Under the pieces are notes generated by a model, which was not told the origin of the DNA, did no database searches, and saw only the letters and a program-made list of their open reading frames with translations. A program made the position numbers and the translations under genes. A stretch of 50,967 nt of DNA from a virus. Positions 1-7,124 of the stretch are shown here, piece after piece (within the stretch, counting starts at the first letter, position 1; the number at the start of each line of letters is the position of its first letter). The stretch lies in IMG/VR virus record IMGVR_UViG_3300029787_000070, positions 2,179 through 53,145 of that record; one strand, given 5' to 3'.

Positions 1-488
1 CCGATAGCGAAATATTCACCGCCTTTATTCGTATTCCAACGACCCGCAGCTTTGGAATCCGACTGCAAACTAACATTGGGGAATATTTTCTTAAAATCTT
101 TGCTTCCTACAAGGTTTCTAACCTTCCTACCAAAGCCTACAGCTAGTTCTGCGGTGTGTGCGGTCTGAATAATCTTCTTTTCTGGCTTACTTCCTAGAAA
201 CCATGCAGGTAATAGGTAAGATGCAAACTCGGATTTGGTATGTCTAGGTGGCATATTGATAATTAAACGCTTTAAATCGCCATTAGCTACCCTTTCAAAA
301 GCATCCGCCATAATTTTATGATGTGGACCCTCTATAAATGCACTCCACATCTCCTTAACAAAGGACATATACTCTTCTGCACACTTTTCTCGGGACTTAG
401 CTTCCTCTAATTCATCCAATAAGCCTAGTAATTCTCTCTTCTCATCTAAAGAAAGGTTTTGTACTTGACTTAATATTTGGTTACTCAT
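1..488 (-). CDS. terL: Terminase large subunit (TerL), N-terminal part, cut by window edge
   Basis: ATP-driven motor and nuclease that packages phage DNA into the prohead. Reading down from the ATG at 488 (after AGGAG) gives 162 residues with no stop before the window ends. A helical N-terminus is followed by INMPPRHTKSE, the Walker A-like loop of terminase ATPases, then QTAHTAELAVGFGRKVRN and SDSKAAGRWNTNKGGEYF, both typical of large terminases. The Walker B motif and nuclease domain lie beyond the edge. The gene runs leftward, like the late genes at the far right of the window. It is separated from the small terminase by 465 non-coding bases. Identification is secure from the motifs; the packaging type cannot be assigned from this fragment. 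Confidence 0.93.
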   Translation of the reverse strand, partial: MSNQILSQVQNLSLDEKRELLGLLDELEEAKSREKCAEEYMSFVKEMWSAFIEGPHHKIMADAFERVANGDLKRLIINMPPRHTKSEFASYLLPAWFLGSKPEKKIIQTAHTAELAVGFGRKVRNLVGSKDFKKIFPNVSLQSDSKAAGRWNTNKGGEYFAI

Positions 489-585
489 ACATCTCCTATA
501 CTAGATAGTAAGTAGACACTTCCTAAAGTTAAAAACTTACTAAGTTACTACCAGTTAGTGGCACTTAGCAAGTAAATACCTTACA

Positions 586-599
586 AGTAGGTACCTACT
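586..599. promoter_or_regulatory. Perfect 14-bp palindrome upstream of terL
   Basis: AGTAGGTACCTACT is fully self-complementary. It lies about 100 bases upstream of the terL start, near TAGTAAGTAG (506-515), which also occurs in palindromes ahead of the helicase operon. A protein-binding role is inferred. Confidence 0.4.
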
Positions 600-674
600 G
601 GATGTAAATCACGCTAGATTTTAACATAATTACACATCTTCACAGGAAAAACAACTATTTTTTAAAAATAATAT

Positions 675-853
675 GGGGGGTCTAGGGTCCCTTAGCCGTT
701 TCCTAGAGAAATTATATATGAAATCTACAAAAAACGCTATCAAAATGCAATACATAGGGGGGGTCTATGAAAGTAACTAATATCCTGTGCAAATCACTAT
801 GTATATATGATAGTCAGGTAGCCGACTGCGTGAAAGGGGGGAGGGTGGTCTAT
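675..853. repeat. Three G-tract/TCTA direct repeats, about 80 bp apart
   Basis: Runs of six or seven G begin at 675, 757 and 836. Each is followed by TCTA, directly in the first two and after AGGGTGG in the third. Spacing is 82 and 79 bases. Elsewhere the sequence is A+T-rich, so these runs stand out. They may be terminase recognition sites or G-quadruplex-forming elements. Confidence 0.5.
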
Positions 854-953
854 TAATAGCGGGAAACCGCAAACGAACTAGCCCTTATATATGTGTCGCA
901 CAGCACACACACAGCACACACAATGCTCTATTAGATAGTTGGTTGATGATTGA

Positions 954-1433
954 CTATTGTTTATTAAGTAATGCTTCTATTCGCTCTTCAATATCCGCTT
1001 CAACTTCATCGCTTGTTCTTGCTTCTTTGGTTTCAACGACATCACTAAACAGCGATACACTTTTGCCTAGTAATTCCAATGCTCTAACTCTAGTCGCATC
1101 GCTATCCGCTTCTTTGCTTTCACGATACAGTTGGTCTATGACATAGTTCCTTGTTCTGAGACTACTAGCTACTGCTGACTGCTCTTTGCGTTCCATTGCT
1201 CTTTGTATGCTTATTGCTATCTTAGGGTTTGCTACTAACTTAGATGCTTCCACTTCTACCCATTTAGGTATCTTACCCGCCTTGGTTAAAGTGACATCAT
1301 AAACTTTTGCATATGCTTCTTTATAACTACCCAACTTGCCCTTGATAATTTCATCCACGAACTGCCTTTGCTTTATGGTCAACTCTATTTCTTTTTTGAC
1401 TACTTTCAGATTTGGTTTTTCATCTTTGCTCAT
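954..1433 (-). CDS. Terminase small subunit (TerS), probable
   Basis: DNA-recognition subunit of the packaging motor; 159 residues. After a charged N-terminus, ELTIKQRQFVDEIIKGKLG followed by SYKEAYAKVYD has the look of the N-terminal helix-turn-helix of small terminases. KWVEVEASKLVANPKIAISIQ matches the usual second part, in which replicated segments are recognised. The C-terminal half is helical and acidic, suitable for ring formation. It lies upstream of terL on the same strand, as expected, though the gap between them is unusually long and contains repeats that could be its binding site. Family assignment rests on these motif patterns and context. Confidence 0.75.
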   Translation of the reverse strand: MSKDEKPNLKVVKKEIELTIKQRQFVDEIIKGKLGSYKEAYAKVYDVTLTKAGKIPKWVEVEASKLVANPKIAISIQRAMERKEQSAVASSLRTRNYVIDQLYRESKEADSDATRVRALELLGKSVSLFSDVVETKEARTSDEVEADIEERIEALLNKQ

Positions 1434-1840
1434 ATATAAATCTTATCGCAGATATGAAGAAAATATAATGCTCACAAAACGATAGCAAAAATGGTGGACT
1501 GGTAAATAATTAATATAATGTTTGAAATGATGTTCAAACTATGCATAATGTTCTTAACAAAGACCAAAACGATTATGTCTCTAAACTGTAGCCAACTACC
1601 CTAGCGGTTCTGAAAAGAGTAAAGTTGAATGAGGTTCTAGCAGTAAGGTTAGTATAGGTTCTCCAAGAAGTGCTAATCTGAATCCGCCTAAGAAAGTGGC
1701 TAGTGTGAGAGAGTGTAAAGCTAAGTGACAAAGTGAAGAAGCAAGACTCATAAAACCAAAAGGAAATTATCTTTTTGCTTTATAGATAAAGGAACTTATA
1801 AAGACTCACTTAAAGATATATAACTTTTGGGACTACTCCA

Positions 1841-1895
1841 ATAGTCTGTGAATTAACACACTGAAGAGCATCCAATTTTGGGTGCAAGAAACTAT
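1841..1895 (+). ncRNA. Hammerhead-like ribozyme A (leader of the 1915 gene)
   Basis: Type III arrangement: stem III AUAG/CUAU, cleavage triplet GUC ending at 1846, stem I UGUG/CACA, core CUGAAGA (1861-1867), stem II GCAUCC/GGGUGC, then GAAA (1888-1891). Two extra A residues between stem II and GAAA depart from the consensus, so activity is less certain than for copies C, E and F. An upstream CTCCAA (1836-1841) can pair with TTGGAG (1900-1905), which would cover the ribosome-binding site until cleavage. Confidence 0.6.
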
Positions 1896-1910
1896 AACCT
1901 TGGAGGGTTA
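1895..1910 (+). promoter_or_regulatory. RBS hairpin A
   Basis: TAACC and GGTTA pair perfectly around the loop TTGGAG, which contains the Shine-Dalgarno sequence. The ATG is at 1915. The same loop with different, compensating stems is found in all six leaders of this cassette. Confidence 0.75.
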
Positions 1911-1914
1911 AATT

Positions 1915-2268
1915 ATGAGCGATAATATTTATAAAACTATTTTATCTTTTAGTGATTTTGGTAATGCAATTTTAGGTATGGAATACAGCGATATTCCAAA
2001 ATATGTTTTTGATTTTGCTGAATCAAAAGAAGATAAAGGAAGAATACAAGAGTTAGTAAAACAGTTAATAGAAATTAAGCGTTGGGAGTCCCAACAAAAG
2101 GATAAAATTATTCAATTAAAATTGGCTAATGACAACGACATTGAACAAACTTCTGACAACTTAGATGCACACAATAAATTTTTAAAAGGGTGTGATGTTT
2201 TGATTAACGATTGTTGGAATGAAATTGCTAAACTTTTAAAAAATGAGGTTGGATTTCCAACAGCATAA
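1915..2268 (+). CDS. Hypothetical protein, first gene of the ribozyme-leader cassette
   Basis: 117 residues, soluble and mixed charge, predicted mainly helical. No signal peptide, membrane segment or recognised motif. The start is fixed by the TTGGAGGG ribosome-binding site nine bases upstream. The gene is followed directly by a hammerhead-like element and then the MoxR ATPase, so it probably belongs to the same functional unit. I do not recognise the family. Confidence 0.75.
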   Translation: MSDNIYKTILSFSDFGNAILGMEYSDIPKYVFDFAESKEDKGRIQELVKQLIEIKRWESQQKDKIIQLKLANDNDIEQTSDNLDAHNKFLKGCDVLINDCWNEIAKLLKNEVGFPTA

Positions 2269-2350
2269 ACCAACTGACGAGCCAATGAAATTTTGGCGAA
2301 ACATTAAACCAGTATTCAGTAATGAACTGACCCTATATGGGTGTCTTGGT
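2269..2350 (+). ncRNA. Hammerhead-like ribozyme B (leader of the MoxR gene), probably type I
   Basis: It begins right after the stop codon of the preceding gene. Stem I ACCAA (2269-2273) pairs with UUGGU (2346-2350). The core is CUGACGA (2274-2280), stem II GCCAA/UUGGC, GAAA (2298-2301), and the cleavage triplet GUC ends at 2345. Stem III closes only weakly (C-G, A-U, two G-U pairs) but carries an internal hairpin with a GUAA loop. The order of elements is permuted relative to the other copies. Confidence 0.5.
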
Positions 2351-2382
2351 GCTATCAATTTGATAGCGAATAACAAACTTAA

Positions 2383-2398
2383 AATTCTTGGAGGAATT
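2383..2398 (+). promoter_or_regulatory. RBS hairpin B
   Basis: AATTC and GAATT pair around the invariant loop TTGGAG, five bases before the ATG at 2403. It supports ATG 2403 over the in-frame TTG at 2388. Confidence 0.7.
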
Positions 2399-2402
2399 AA
2401 TT

Positions 2403-3467
2403 ATGTTTAAACCAAGTGAAGCAAAAACTTCATGCCTACATATTTTGAAAGGGAGTAATATTCCTTTCTTAATTGGTGGTACTGGAGTTGGAAAATCCGC
2501 AATAGTTAAAGAGATTGCGGAAGAACTAGCAAACGATAGAACTCTTACTGATTCAGTAAGTCCTAAAGATGATGAATTTGGATTCATATCTTTTAGACTT
2601 GGGTTAGTAGAATCTATTGATTTGGGAGGGTTGCCTTATATTGAAGAGGGAACTCAAAAGAAAGCATTTTTAGGCAACTTGCCTAGAAGTGGAAAGGGTC
2701 TATTTTTTCTTGATGAATTTGCACAAGCACATTCAAGCGTTCAAGCAACGATAGGACAATTACTCGACCCAAAAGGAAAAAACGAAGAGCGAAGAATTGG
2801 CGATTATGTTTTTCCTAGTGGGTGGAAAATTGTCTTAGCGGGTAATAGACATACTGATAGAAGCGGTGCGAATAAAATACTTAGGCATTGTCAAGATAGA
2901 ACTACTGCTATCCAGTTTACTCACGATGTGGACGACTGGTTAGCGTGGGCGGATAAGAACGACATTGACTTAAATGTTCAAGGTCTTATTAGATTCATGC
3001 CACAGCTACTATGGGACTTTGACCCTAAATGTAATGACCCACAGCCAAGTCCAAGAAGTTGGACGAGGTTAAGCGATACTTTGAAAACTAATCCGCCTAA
3101 ACGATTAATGCAAAAATTATTCGAGGGCGATGTTGGACAAGAATCAGCTATTGAATTGATGAACTTTATCTCACTTCAAAATGATGTTCCAAACATATCT
3201 GATATATGTAAGGGCAAAGATGTTGAAGTTATAGATGAAGCGGGTCTTTGCTATGCGACTACGATTGCATTAACAACTGCAATTAATGGAGCAAATGAAA
3301 GTAATGTTTATGACTACTTTGAAAATGCTTTGAATTATTTGAAGCAACTTTCGACTGTAGAATTTTCTATATTCTTTGTTAGAAAAATTACTGGACTTAG
3401 AAGCGAACTCAAAGAGTGCGATGTATATTCTAAGTTTAAGATTGATAACCAAGATTTAGAAATTTAA
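2403..3467 (+). CDS. MoxR-family AAA+ ATPase
   Basis: 354-residue ATPase that probably acts as a chaperone or remodeller together with the VWA protein encoded two genes downstream. Walker A is GGTGVGKS (residues 25-32). Walker B is LFFLDE (100-105), in the MoxR-type setting LFFLDEFAQAHSSVQATIGQ. Sensor 1 is in IVLAGNRHTD, followed by arginines in LRHCQDRTTAIQF. The C-terminal lid follows. Length and domain order match MoxR/CobS-like proteins. A TTG 15 bases upstream is in frame, but the RBS hairpin points to ATG 2403. MoxR-VWA pairs are common in bacteria and occur in phages, where their target is usually unknown. Confidence 0.9.
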   Translation: MFKPSEAKTSCLHILKGSNIPFLIGGTGVGKSAIVKEIAEELANDRTLTDSVSPKDDEFGFISFRLGLVESIDLGGLPYIEEGTQKKAFLGNLPRSGKGLFFLDEFAQAHSSVQATIGQLLDPKGKNEERRIGDYVFPSGWKIVLAGNRHTDRSGANKILRHCQDRTTAIQFTHDVDDWLAWADKNDIDLNVQGLIRFMPQLLWDFDPKCNDPQPSPRSWTRLSDTLKTNPPKRLMQKLFEGDVGQESAIELMNFISLQNDVPNISDICKGKDVEVIDEAGLCYATTIALTTAINGANESNVYDYFENALNYLKQLSTVEFSIFFVRKITGLRSELKECDVYSKFKIDNQDLEI

Positions 3468-3479
3468 ATTTACATTACT

Positions 3480-3521
3480 GGGAGGGAATATTTATTATTT
3501 ACTGGTAAATATTCCTTTCCC
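3480..3521 (+). promoter_or_regulatory. A+T-rich hairpin with CUGG-type loop, before ribozyme C
   Basis: GGGAGGGAATATTTA pairs with TAAATATTCCTTTCCC around a loop containing ACTGGTAAATA. It lies between the stop of the MoxR gene and the ribozyme. It may act as a 3'-end-protecting or terminator-like hairpin for the upstream message. Comparable hairpins lie before ribozymes D and E. Confidence 0.6.
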
Positions 3522-3525
3522 GCTC

Positions 3526-3582
3526 ATTCTGATATTGGAATGTGTATTCCAACTGACGATTCAAAAATGATGAAATCAGAAT
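3526..3582 (+). ncRNA. Hammerhead ribozyme C, type III (leader of the DUF3150-like gene)
   Basis: Stem III ATTCTGA/TCAGAAT (7 bp); cleavage triplet AUA ending at 3534; stem I TTGGAAT/ATTCCAA with loop GTGT; core CTGACGA (3553-3559); short stem II TCA/TGA with an AAAA loop and a flanking U-U mismatch; GAAA at 3572-3575. All conserved core bases of the hammerhead fold are present. Cleavage would fall 75 bases upstream of the ATG. Confidence 0.85.
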
Positions 3583-3593
3583 TTATTAATTTT

Positions 3594-3609
3594 AATTCTT
3601 GGAGGAATT
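3594..3609 (+). promoter_or_regulatory. RBS hairpin C
   Basis: AATTC/GAATT stem with the TTGGAG loop, abutting the ATG at 3610. It shows the Shine-Dalgarno bases in the loop, as in the other five leaders. Confidence 0.7.
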
Positions 3610-4572
3610 ATGAAAAATGATAATGTAAATACTTTATCTGAAAATGCTACTTTAGTTCGTTTCACAACGAAACATCCAAGCGGTATTAAATCAGATAAGG
3701 ATTTAAGAAAAGGTCTTGCAATAGACAAAGAAGCCAACAATGATTCACTTCATGTTGCTAAGTATATTTTTGGTAAGGAAACGAATAAGTATTTTCGTAG
3801 AATTATCAATCAGTTTAGGTATAACTATTTTTATCCTATGACTGTCCCTTGGGATGATAACACTAGCGACTATGAAGGTAAGGTTCTTAGTGGGTGGCGA
3901 CTATGCCCAAACAGAGAACTTGATAGACTCATGGATAAGGCTAACGAGTCCAAGTCTGACTTCCAAAAGGAAGTAGATTCATTTCTTGATAATTATGAAA
4001 ATTTGATTGAAGCGAATAAGCACAAACTTGGACAAGCATTTAAGTTGTCTGATTATCCTGATAAGGATGTAATAGCTACTAAGTTTAGATTCGATTTTGA
4101 ACTTGGTACTGTTCCACAATTTAATACTAAGGATGTTCGTTTAAATGTATCTGAAAAACTTCGCAAGAAGATTGAACAAGACGCATTAAAAAGAGCAACT
4201 AAAAATGTTGAAGCAATAACACGAACTACTGTCGATACTCTTTTGGAATCAGTAGAACATTTGGCTGACAAGCTAAAATCTTATGACCCAAAAACAAAAG
4301 GTGGCGGATTCTTTAAGAACTCATCTTTTGATAAGTTAAGACAATTTTTAGATACGCTTCCAAGTATCAATTCTGACATTCTAGGGAATGACCCAACGAT
4401 AGCGGAAGCACATCAAAATTTGGTTAGTGTCTTTGCAAAAATAAATGATGTCGATTCACTTCGTGATGATGATGATTATACTGATAAGAAGCGAAAGCAA
4501 CTTGCGGATGATTTAAAAGATTCAGTTGATGAATTGAAAGGCGGATTCTTAGACGATATGTATAAGAAGTAA
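3610..4572 (+). CDS. DUF3150-like protein of the MoxR/VWA cassette
   Basis: 320 residues, no membrane segments. The N-terminal ATLVRFTTKHPSG, the central WRLCPNRELDRLMDKANE, then DYPDKDVIATKFRFDFELG resemble DUF3150 proteins, which in phages often sit between MoxR ATPase and VWA genes. The C-terminal part is helical and charged, with likely coiled coil around residues 180-225. I assign the family from pattern and gene order only. It probably forms a complex with its two neighbours. Function is unknown. Confidence 0.6.
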   Translation: MKNDNVNTLSENATLVRFTTKHPSGIKSDKDLRKGLAIDKEANNDSLHVAKYIFGKETNKYFRRIINQFRYNYFYPMTVPWDDNTSDYEGKVLSGWRLCPNRELDRLMDKANESKSDFQKEVDSFLDNYENLIEANKHKLGQAFKLSDYPDKDVIATKFRFDFELGTVPQFNTKDVRLNVSEKLRKKIEQDALKRATKNVEAITRTTVDTLLESVEHLADKLKSYDPKTKGGGFFKNSSFDKLRQFLDTLPSINSDILGNDPTIAEAHQNLVSVFAKINDVDSLRDDDDYTDKKRKQLADDLKDSVDELKGGFLDDMYKK

Positions 4573-4583
4573 GCCAATGAGTT

Positions 4584-4623
4584 GCGGTGTAAAACTATTT
4601 ACTAGTAAATATTTTTATATCGC
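4584..4623 (+). promoter_or_regulatory. A+T-rich hairpin with CUAG loop, before ribozyme D
   Basis: GCGGTGTAAAACTATTTA pairs with TAAATATTTTTATATCGC around CTAG, with one mismatch and a few G-U pairs. It ends exactly where stem III of ribozyme D begins. It contains the ACTAGTAAATA form of the repeated motif. Confidence 0.6.
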
Positions 4624-4679
4624 TTCTGTCTTGGGATGTGTATCCCAACTGATGATGACCCAAAAGGGTCGAAACAGAA
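4624..4679 (+). ncRNA. Hammerhead ribozyme D, type III (leader of the VWA gene)
   Basis: Stem III TTCTG/CAGAA; cleavage triplet GUC ending at 4630; stem I TTGGGAT/ATCCCAA with loop GTGT; core CTGATGA (4649-4655); stem II GACCC/GGGTC with loop AAAA; GAAA at 4671-4674. One U (4656) is unpaired between the core and stem II. Compared with copy C, the changes in stems I and III preserve pairing, which is direct support for the fold. Confidence 0.87.
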
Positions 4680-4691
4680 ACTCATAAATCA

Positions 4692-4707
4692 AATTCTTGG
4701 AGGAATT
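4692..4707 (+). promoter_or_regulatory. RBS hairpin D
   Basis: AATTC/GAATT stem with the TTGGAG loop, just before ATG 4712. It decides this start over the in-frame TTG at 4697. Confidence 0.7.
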
Positions 4708-4711
4708 AATT

Positions 4712-6094
4712 ATGAAAAATAGTGAAGAGCGAATGATTAAAGCGAGAGCGAAACTTATGAAAGGTAATGTTGGTATGGCAACTATGTTATTAAAACTTAC
4801 CTTGATTGAGGATAATCAGCGATGTCAAACAATGGCTACTGACGGAGTAAATATCTATTGGAATGATGAATTTGTTAAATCAATAACTGATGATGAAATT
4901 CAAGCGGTATTAGTTCACGAAGCAAGTCATGTTATATGGGAACATCCGCTAAGAAAAGGGAAGCGAAATCACGAACTTTGGAACATAGCTACTGACTATG
5001 TAATTAACTCTTGGATAGCATATGACTTACATATGGATTTACCAAAAGACGGATTATTAGACATGAGGTATAAGGGACAAAGTGCGGAACAAGTTTATAG
5101 AACTTTATCTAACGATGAAGATTTACTAAACGAAGCTATCGAAGATTTAAAATCTAAATCTGATAATGGCGATTCTGATGATTCTGATTCTCAAAGTGGT
5201 ACTGGCGATTCTGATTCTGATTCAGATACAAATTCTGATTCTGATTCTGATTCTAGTTCTGACTCTGATTCTGATTCCAACGATACTGCCAATGGAAATG
5301 GTAAAGGCAAATCTCTTGAAGAGAAACTTGCTGACTTACCAAAATCTAGTGGCGAAGTTTGGATTCCAACTAATGAAAATGGACAAGAATTATCGCCTAC
5401 TGAAATGGCTGAACTACAAGAAGAACTTCAAAGAACTATCACAATGGCTGACAAGTTAGATAGTATTGGAAGTGGTTCTGTTGGTTCTCTTCGTGGTGCG
5501 GTGCAAAAACTCAATGAGACTTATGTTGACTGGGTTGATGTATTGCGAGACTTATTGCAGTCTGCTATATCAACGAATCCTACTTGGACTAGATTAAATA
5601 GGCGACATTCTTGGCGAGGTATTAATTTGCCTAGCAAAGACAAAGAGCCTAGCGGTGGCGAGATTGTCGTTGCAGTTGATACAAGTATGTCTATGACCCA
5701 AGAAGAACTTAATATCTTTGCTACTGAAACTCAATCCCTTGCGGATGAGTGCGGTATAGATAAGATTAGAGTTTGCTATTGTGATACGACTGTTATCAAA
5801 AATAGTAATGGCGAGTGGTGGGATGAATACGAACTTGATTGCGATGATTTAGAGTTCCAACTTCGTGGCGGTGGCGGAACTGATTTTGAACCGCCTTTCA
5901 ATTTGTTTAATGAATATACAGATGATACAGACGATGTATTAGCCTTTATTTATTTTACAGACGGATACGGAAGTTGTAGTGCGGAAGTTGAACCTAATGT
6001 TCCAGTAATATGGGCATTAACTGGTGGCGAAAACTATTGTACTGATGAACTGCCTTTTGGCGAGAAAGTTAGTATCGATATGTCTAGTCTTTAA
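4712..6094 (+). CDS. Metallopeptidase-like/VWA-domain protein (DUF2201 type)
   Basis: 460 residues in three parts. Residues 1-150 are a putative metallopeptidase domain with HEASH (69-73), a match to HExxH. Residues 150-190 are an acidic Ser-Asp repeat linker. The C-terminal VWA-like domain has VAVDTSMSMT with D323, S325 and S327 as the metal-ion-dependent adhesion site. This layout matches DUF2201 proteins, partners of MoxR ATPases, as in CobS/CobT-like chelatase pairs. It probably works with the ATPase at 2403 on a shared target. Whether the peptidase site is active cannot be told from sequence. Confidence 0.85.
   Translation: MKNSEERMIKARAKLMKGNVGMATMLLKLTLIEDNQRCQTMATDGVNIYWNDEFVKSITDDEIQAVLVHEASHVIWEHPLRKGKRNHELWNIATDYVINSWIAYDLHMDLPKDGLLDMRYKGQSAEQVYRTLSNDEDLLNEAIEDLKSKSDNGDSDDSDSQSGTGDSDSDSDTNSDSDSDSSSDSDSDSNDTANGNGKGKSLEEKLADLPKSSGEVWIPTNENGQELSPTEMAELQEELQRTITMADKLDSIGSGSVGSLRGAVQKLNETYVDWVDVLRDLLQSAISTNPTWTRLNRRHSWRGINLPSKDKEPSGGEIVVAVDTSMSMTQEELNIFATETQSLADECGIDKIRVCYCDTTVIKNSNGEWWDEYELDCDDLEFQLRGGGGTDFEPPFNLFNEYTDDTDDVLAFIYFTDGYGSCSAEVEPNVPVIWALTGGENYCTDELPFGEKVSIDMSSL
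5169..5280 (+). repeat. Ser-Asp-encoding simple repeat in the VWA gene
   Basis: Repeated GATTCT units encode a run of about 40 residues that are mostly Ser and Asp, between the peptidase-like and VWA domains. Such a run is prone to length change between relatives. Confidence 0.85.
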
Positions 6095-6104
6095 TCACAA
6101 CAAC

Positions 6105-6151
6105 ATGGTGGAGGGAAAAAGTATTTACTAGTAAATATTTTTTCTCGCCAT
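6105..6151 (+). promoter_or_regulatory. A+T-rich hairpin with CUAG loop, before ribozyme E
   Basis: ATGGTGGAGGGAAAAAGTA pairs with the region ending at CCAT 6151 around TTTACTAGTAAA. The stem bases differ from the hairpins before C and D but pairing is kept. Confidence 0.6.
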
Positions 6152-6157
6152 CAATTT

Positions 6158-6214
6158 TTTCTGATATCAAGATGTGTATCTTGGCTGATGATTCTGAAAA
6201 GATGAAATTAGAAA
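6158..6214 (+). ncRNA. Hammerhead ribozyme E, type III (leader of the 6247 gene)
   Basis: Stem III TTTCTGA/TTAGAAA; cleavage triplet AUA ending at 6166; stem I TCAAGAT/ATCTTGG with loop GTGT; core CTGATGA (6185-6191); stem II TCT/AGA with loop GAAA and flanking U-U mismatch; GAAA at 6204-6207. Stem I shares almost no bases with copy F yet still pairs. Confidence 0.87.
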
Positions 6215-6223
6215 CTTAAAAAC

Positions 6224-6239
6224 TGTCCTTGGAGGGACA
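6224..6239 (+). promoter_or_regulatory. RBS hairpin E
   Basis: TGTCC/GGACA stem with the invariant TTGGAG loop. This stem differs from copies A-D at several positions with compensation on both sides. Confidence 0.78.
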
Positions 6240-6246
6240 TATAATT

Positions 6247-7074
6247 ATGCAAAATAATAATTATAAAAACGAGTGTTCTCCAGTTAGTACCCATGTTTCA
6301 GATGAAACTAAAACATGGTTAGATAATGTGAAGAATAAATATAGTATTGATATTTCAACACAACTTTTTTATGTGTTTTCAAAGATGATTAAATCTGAAA
6401 AGCAATTAGAAAAGATTGTAGTTGCCAGTTTACTAGATGAACATGAAAGTAGAGGTAATGCTTTACGAGAAATGGCTAATGAATTGGGTATTGAAACAAA
6501 TGTTATTGATGAACTTACATCAAGAATGGTGCCAGTTGTAAATGCAAATGTCGTTGATGTATTTTCTGCAAAGAAAACATCAAAAGTTGGTAAAACAACT
6601 AACATCATTAATAAATGTTTAGATGAAAATTCTGATATTAATACTGCAATGAAGTCTAAACTTGAAGAAGCTGTAAGTAAATCAAGTGTGTCTGATGAAA
6701 TTATTGATTGGACATCATTTGGGTCTTATAGATATTCAGATTTAGATGTTCTTGGTATGGCAATAAGAGGGTACAAAATTCTACAAGAAGATAATCTTCG
6801 TGGTGGATTTATGAATGGATTGTATGCTTCTTTGCATAATCAAGCCTTGGGTCTTTGGTCTGATGAAGAAAAACAACTAACCATAAGACAAATTGTTAGA
6901 TTACAGCCTAAAGTGTGTGCTAGAACTGGCGAACAAAAAACTTTAGCAATACAGTCCATGGTTAGAAGATTGTTTAAAGCTATAGTTCACTTTGGAACTG
7001 CAGAAGAAAAGATGAAGTTATTTGGAACTTCTGAAATCTATCCTAAGCCAAGGAAAAGAAAAGCCAAGAAATAA
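6247..7074 (+). CDS. Hypothetical protein of the ribozyme-leader cassette
   Basis: 275 residues, soluble, with a basic C-terminus rich in Lys and Arg. The N-terminal part (residues 10-75) is helical and could include a small DNA- or protein-binding fold. The central part has VSDEIIDWTSFGSYRYSDLD. No catalytic motif or membrane segment is visible. The start ATG follows a GGAGGG site held in hairpin E. It is placed after the VWA gene with its own ribozyme leader, so it is likely part of the same system. I do not recognise the family. Confidence 0.75.
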   Translation: MQNNNYKNECSPVSTHVSDETKTWLDNVKNKYSIDISTQLFYVFSKMIKSEKQLEKIVVASLLDEHESRGNALREMANELGIETNVIDELTSRMVPVVNANVVDVFSAKKTSKVGKTTNIINKCLDENSDINTAMKSKLEEAVSKSSVSDEIIDWTSFGSYRYSDLDVLGMAIRGYKILQEDNLRGGFMNGLYASLHNQALGLWSDEEKQLTIRQIVRLQPKVCARTGEQKTLAIQSMVRRLFKAIVHFGTAEEKMKLFGTSEIYPKPRKRKAKK

Positions 7075-7124
7075 TAGACTGGTAAATATTTTTATCTGAC
7101 ACAACACAGATGGAAATTGTCTAA

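Larger units (their letters stand above)
489..953. other. Non-coding region between terS and terL
   Basis: No convincing gene is seen on either strand. The stretch holds the terL ribosome-binding site, a TAGTAAGTAG element at 506-515 and a perfect palindrome at 586-599. It also holds three G-tract/TCTA repeats (675-853) and a CA-rich run near 900-922. Its position between the two terminase genes makes it a candidate packaging-recognition region and terL control region. Confidence 0.6.
1434..1914 (+). other. Non-coding region with long leader of the MoxR/VWA cassette
   Basis: This gap separates the divergent terS gene and the 1915 gene. It holds an ACTGGTAAATA motif at 1498-1508 followed by TATAAT-like sequence, several short hairpins and, at its right end, the first hammerhead-like element and RBS hairpin. 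No protein gene is convincing. The 300 bases from about 1540 to 1840 could be a structured leader RNA, but I do not recognise a family. Confidence 0.45.

Noticed and set aside
5166-5459. 97-residue frame within the VWA gene
   Set aside because: A shadow of the Ser-Asp repeat in another frame, giving Ile/Leu runs; the VWA frame is clearly the real one.
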